A DNA stretch of 64,000 nucleotides from Trichinella spiralis (lineage: Eukaryota; Nematoda; Enoplea; Trichinellida; Trichinellidae). The DNA lies in the NCBI GenBank assembly GCA_000181795.3, contig CM012955.1:105515-169514 (forward strand), written 5' to 3'. The translations under genes were made by a program, and so were the position numbers. The stretch's first letter is position 1. The number at the start of each line of letters is the position of its first letter. Below are positions 62,395 through 64,000 of the stretch, piece by piece. A model generated the notes under the pieces. That model searched no databases, was not told the origin of the DNA, and saw only the letters and a program-made list of their open reading frames with translations.

Positions 62395-62650
62395 CAATCT
62401 GCCTACCTTCATACATAGGGATGCCTCCGACTATTTTCGAAATATGTCGAGAAATCGGCAACAGGAAACTTAAGAAATAACCCTGTTGTACTTCTTTAAT
62501 AATTTGCGACTGATTGATACTCATAAAGTTCATTCCCAGCGTCAAACGTTTTTCTCGAAAATGGCGAAATTTCATAAGCTATACACTTGCTTTTTTTCCG
62601 AAAATCAGGGAAAAATCTGCTGCCAAAATTTGGAATCCTTTTGCTTGTTT
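62395..62650 (+). repeat. diverged direct repeat, copy 3
   Basis: This segment follows copy 2 almost directly. It shares TAATAATTTGCGACTGATTG at about 62498, AAAGTTCATT near 62525, TTTTTCTCGAAAATGGCGAA at about 62551, AAATTTCATAAGCTATACAC, and the A/T-rich 3' part. A weaker related stretch occurs near 63826-63930. Confidence 0.6.
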
Positions 62651-62699
62651 AATTTTCAAAGAGAGAAAAGATAGAGTTTAAGAGAGATTGACCCAAGCT

Positions 62700-64000
62700 G
62701 ATTGGTAGGTGCGGGAAAATGGGTCCTAAATTTGAGTCACTGCCTATTTAAAAACATAAGTAAGTCGCCCATGAGTAACTGCCTTCCAACAGCAGAACTG
62801 ACTACAAATTTCTGCACATGAAACATTTTAGATCTAAAATCTGTTCGATTTCCACTAATGCAAATTCTTTTACGATCAATTCAATTAAATATCTGAAATA
62901 ACTGCAGTGAAATTATCCTTAATTGCTACGAATCAAATCAAAAGCGTTCTACGTGTTTACTTTGCTAAAAAGTAAACATTTCATTGCATCCAATCCCGTT
63001 TACCATCTTTGTAACTGACAAACCTCTTTATATAAATCACATGCGTGGCTATTTGAATCTACTTTTGCTAACTAACAACGATGCAGTAACGACTTGCATA
63101 ATTAGCATAATATGTGGTCGACCGAGTTGAAATTCATTACAATTGCTATGAAATTCAATAAATTCAAAATTCATGTCAAATTATTGAACTCATGCATGGT
63201 ATTTGTTCGAAACTTTAGAGAAGTATACCAATATGTACAGTGGAAATTATTCTGAGCATATCAGAAACTACGGCGTATTGCAAAATAGTTTTGGGTTAAG
63301 AGCAAGCAGTTTTGTGCCAGTTGAAGGTATGTAAATTGGGAATAACCCACAATCGATGATTTTTTGAGAAATTTCATAAAATTGCCAGTTTGAGGATTTG
63401 GAATTTTCAGAAAAAAAGACTGGCATATTGCACGAAAATAACATTCTAATCTGCCAATTTTGGAGAGTACTTATATCTAATTTGGAATCAATTAAAAATT
63501 TCTATCAACAGCGGTTTATAAATTTGAAAGTTTTTGTAACATTAATGAAAATCAAGAACAATTCTTGTAAAAAAACATTTATTTTTTTTGGGTAAAAAAA
63601 TTGATGGTTGGGTTCAAAAAATTAATGAAACCATACCGTATTCGCATTTTGTTAACATTCCTTTTTCATTCCTTATTATTTCCACTCATTTAAAACCATA
63701 TTCATGCCATAGTTTTTTCCGTATATCTCAACAAATACGCCATCACTAGGGGTCCATGTGCATTTAAAGTAATAACAAATAATTTTCAAAAAGGTATAAA
63801 TCAATTGTCTTAATTTTAGATTAAAAAAAGATTTCCTCCAAAATTGCCAAAATTTCCCCGGATTACCGACCTGGTTTGTTTTTTGCAAAAAAAACCGGAA
63901 AGGGGTTTTCATAATATTTTGGGATTTTTTTTTATTTTTAATCATTTTTTGGATGAATGAAAAGATATTTGTTTTGGGAGACTTTTAACAATTGAACATT
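62700..64000. other. right-end region without a supported gene
   Basis: AT-rich DNA runs to the window's edge. Apart from weak similarity to the repeat family near 63826-63930, I see no feature. Short frames at 63398-63595 and 63676-63945 are lysine/asparagine/phenylalanine-rich and lack motifs. Confidence 0.45.

Overview
The window looks like nuclear DNA of a nematode, probably an early-branching (clade I, Trichinella/Trichuris-like) species. The two gap-junction genes are nematode-type innexins, introns have GT..AG ends with many only about 45-70 bp long, the DNA is strongly AT-rich, and several genes have a 3' splice site a few bases upstream of the start codon with no coding exon before it. 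That last pattern fits either 5'UTR introns or spliced-leader addition. The species is inferred, because no rRNA or mitochondrial marker is present. I found no tRNA, rRNA, CRISPR array, intact transposon or virus-like element.

Layout. 0.5-4.8 kb: two innexin genes in tandem on the minus strand, sharing one intron position. 7.4-9.8 kb (+): a PH / RA-like / RhoGAP protein of the ARHGAP20 type. 10.0-11.4 kb (-): phosphopantothenate-cysteine ligase of coenzyme A synthesis. 11.9-13.1 kb (+): a DIPK1/FAM69-type secretory-pathway kinase-like protein. 14.1-18.4 kb (-): the mRNA-decay factor SMG5 in 19 exons. 24.3-36.4 kb (+): the corepressor Groucho/TLE (UNC-37) in 19 exons, with a 5.1 kb second intron and a microsatellite-rich upstream region. 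39.0-40.0 kb (+): a TNFAIP8 (TIPE)-family protein. 40.7-42.9 kb (-): a NIM1-type protein kinase. 47.6-49.4 kb (+): a seven-transmembrane receptor in a gene-poor region. 52.0-53.8 kb (-): a possible small five-exon gene carrying a SILK motif. 55.0-59.0 kb (-): an RPGR-like RCC1-repeat protein with a hydrophobic C-terminal tail. 59-64 kb: no convincing gene, but a family of diverged repeats of roughly 250 bp in direct orientation.

The genes are unrelated housekeeping, signalling and developmental functions, and I see no multi-gene pathway or defence-like cassette. The exception is the innexin pair, whose products could mix in one channel and whose genes may be co-transcribed. Most gene models were assembled by hand. 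Where both exon edges are given, the phases were checked and the joined length is a whole number of codons. SMG5 exon edges are less exact (a few bases). The least expected signals are the SILK-motif small gene, the membrane-tail RPGR-like protein with a GC-AG intron, the diverged repeat family at 61-64 kb and the pentamer-to-triplet microsatellite upstream of Groucho.
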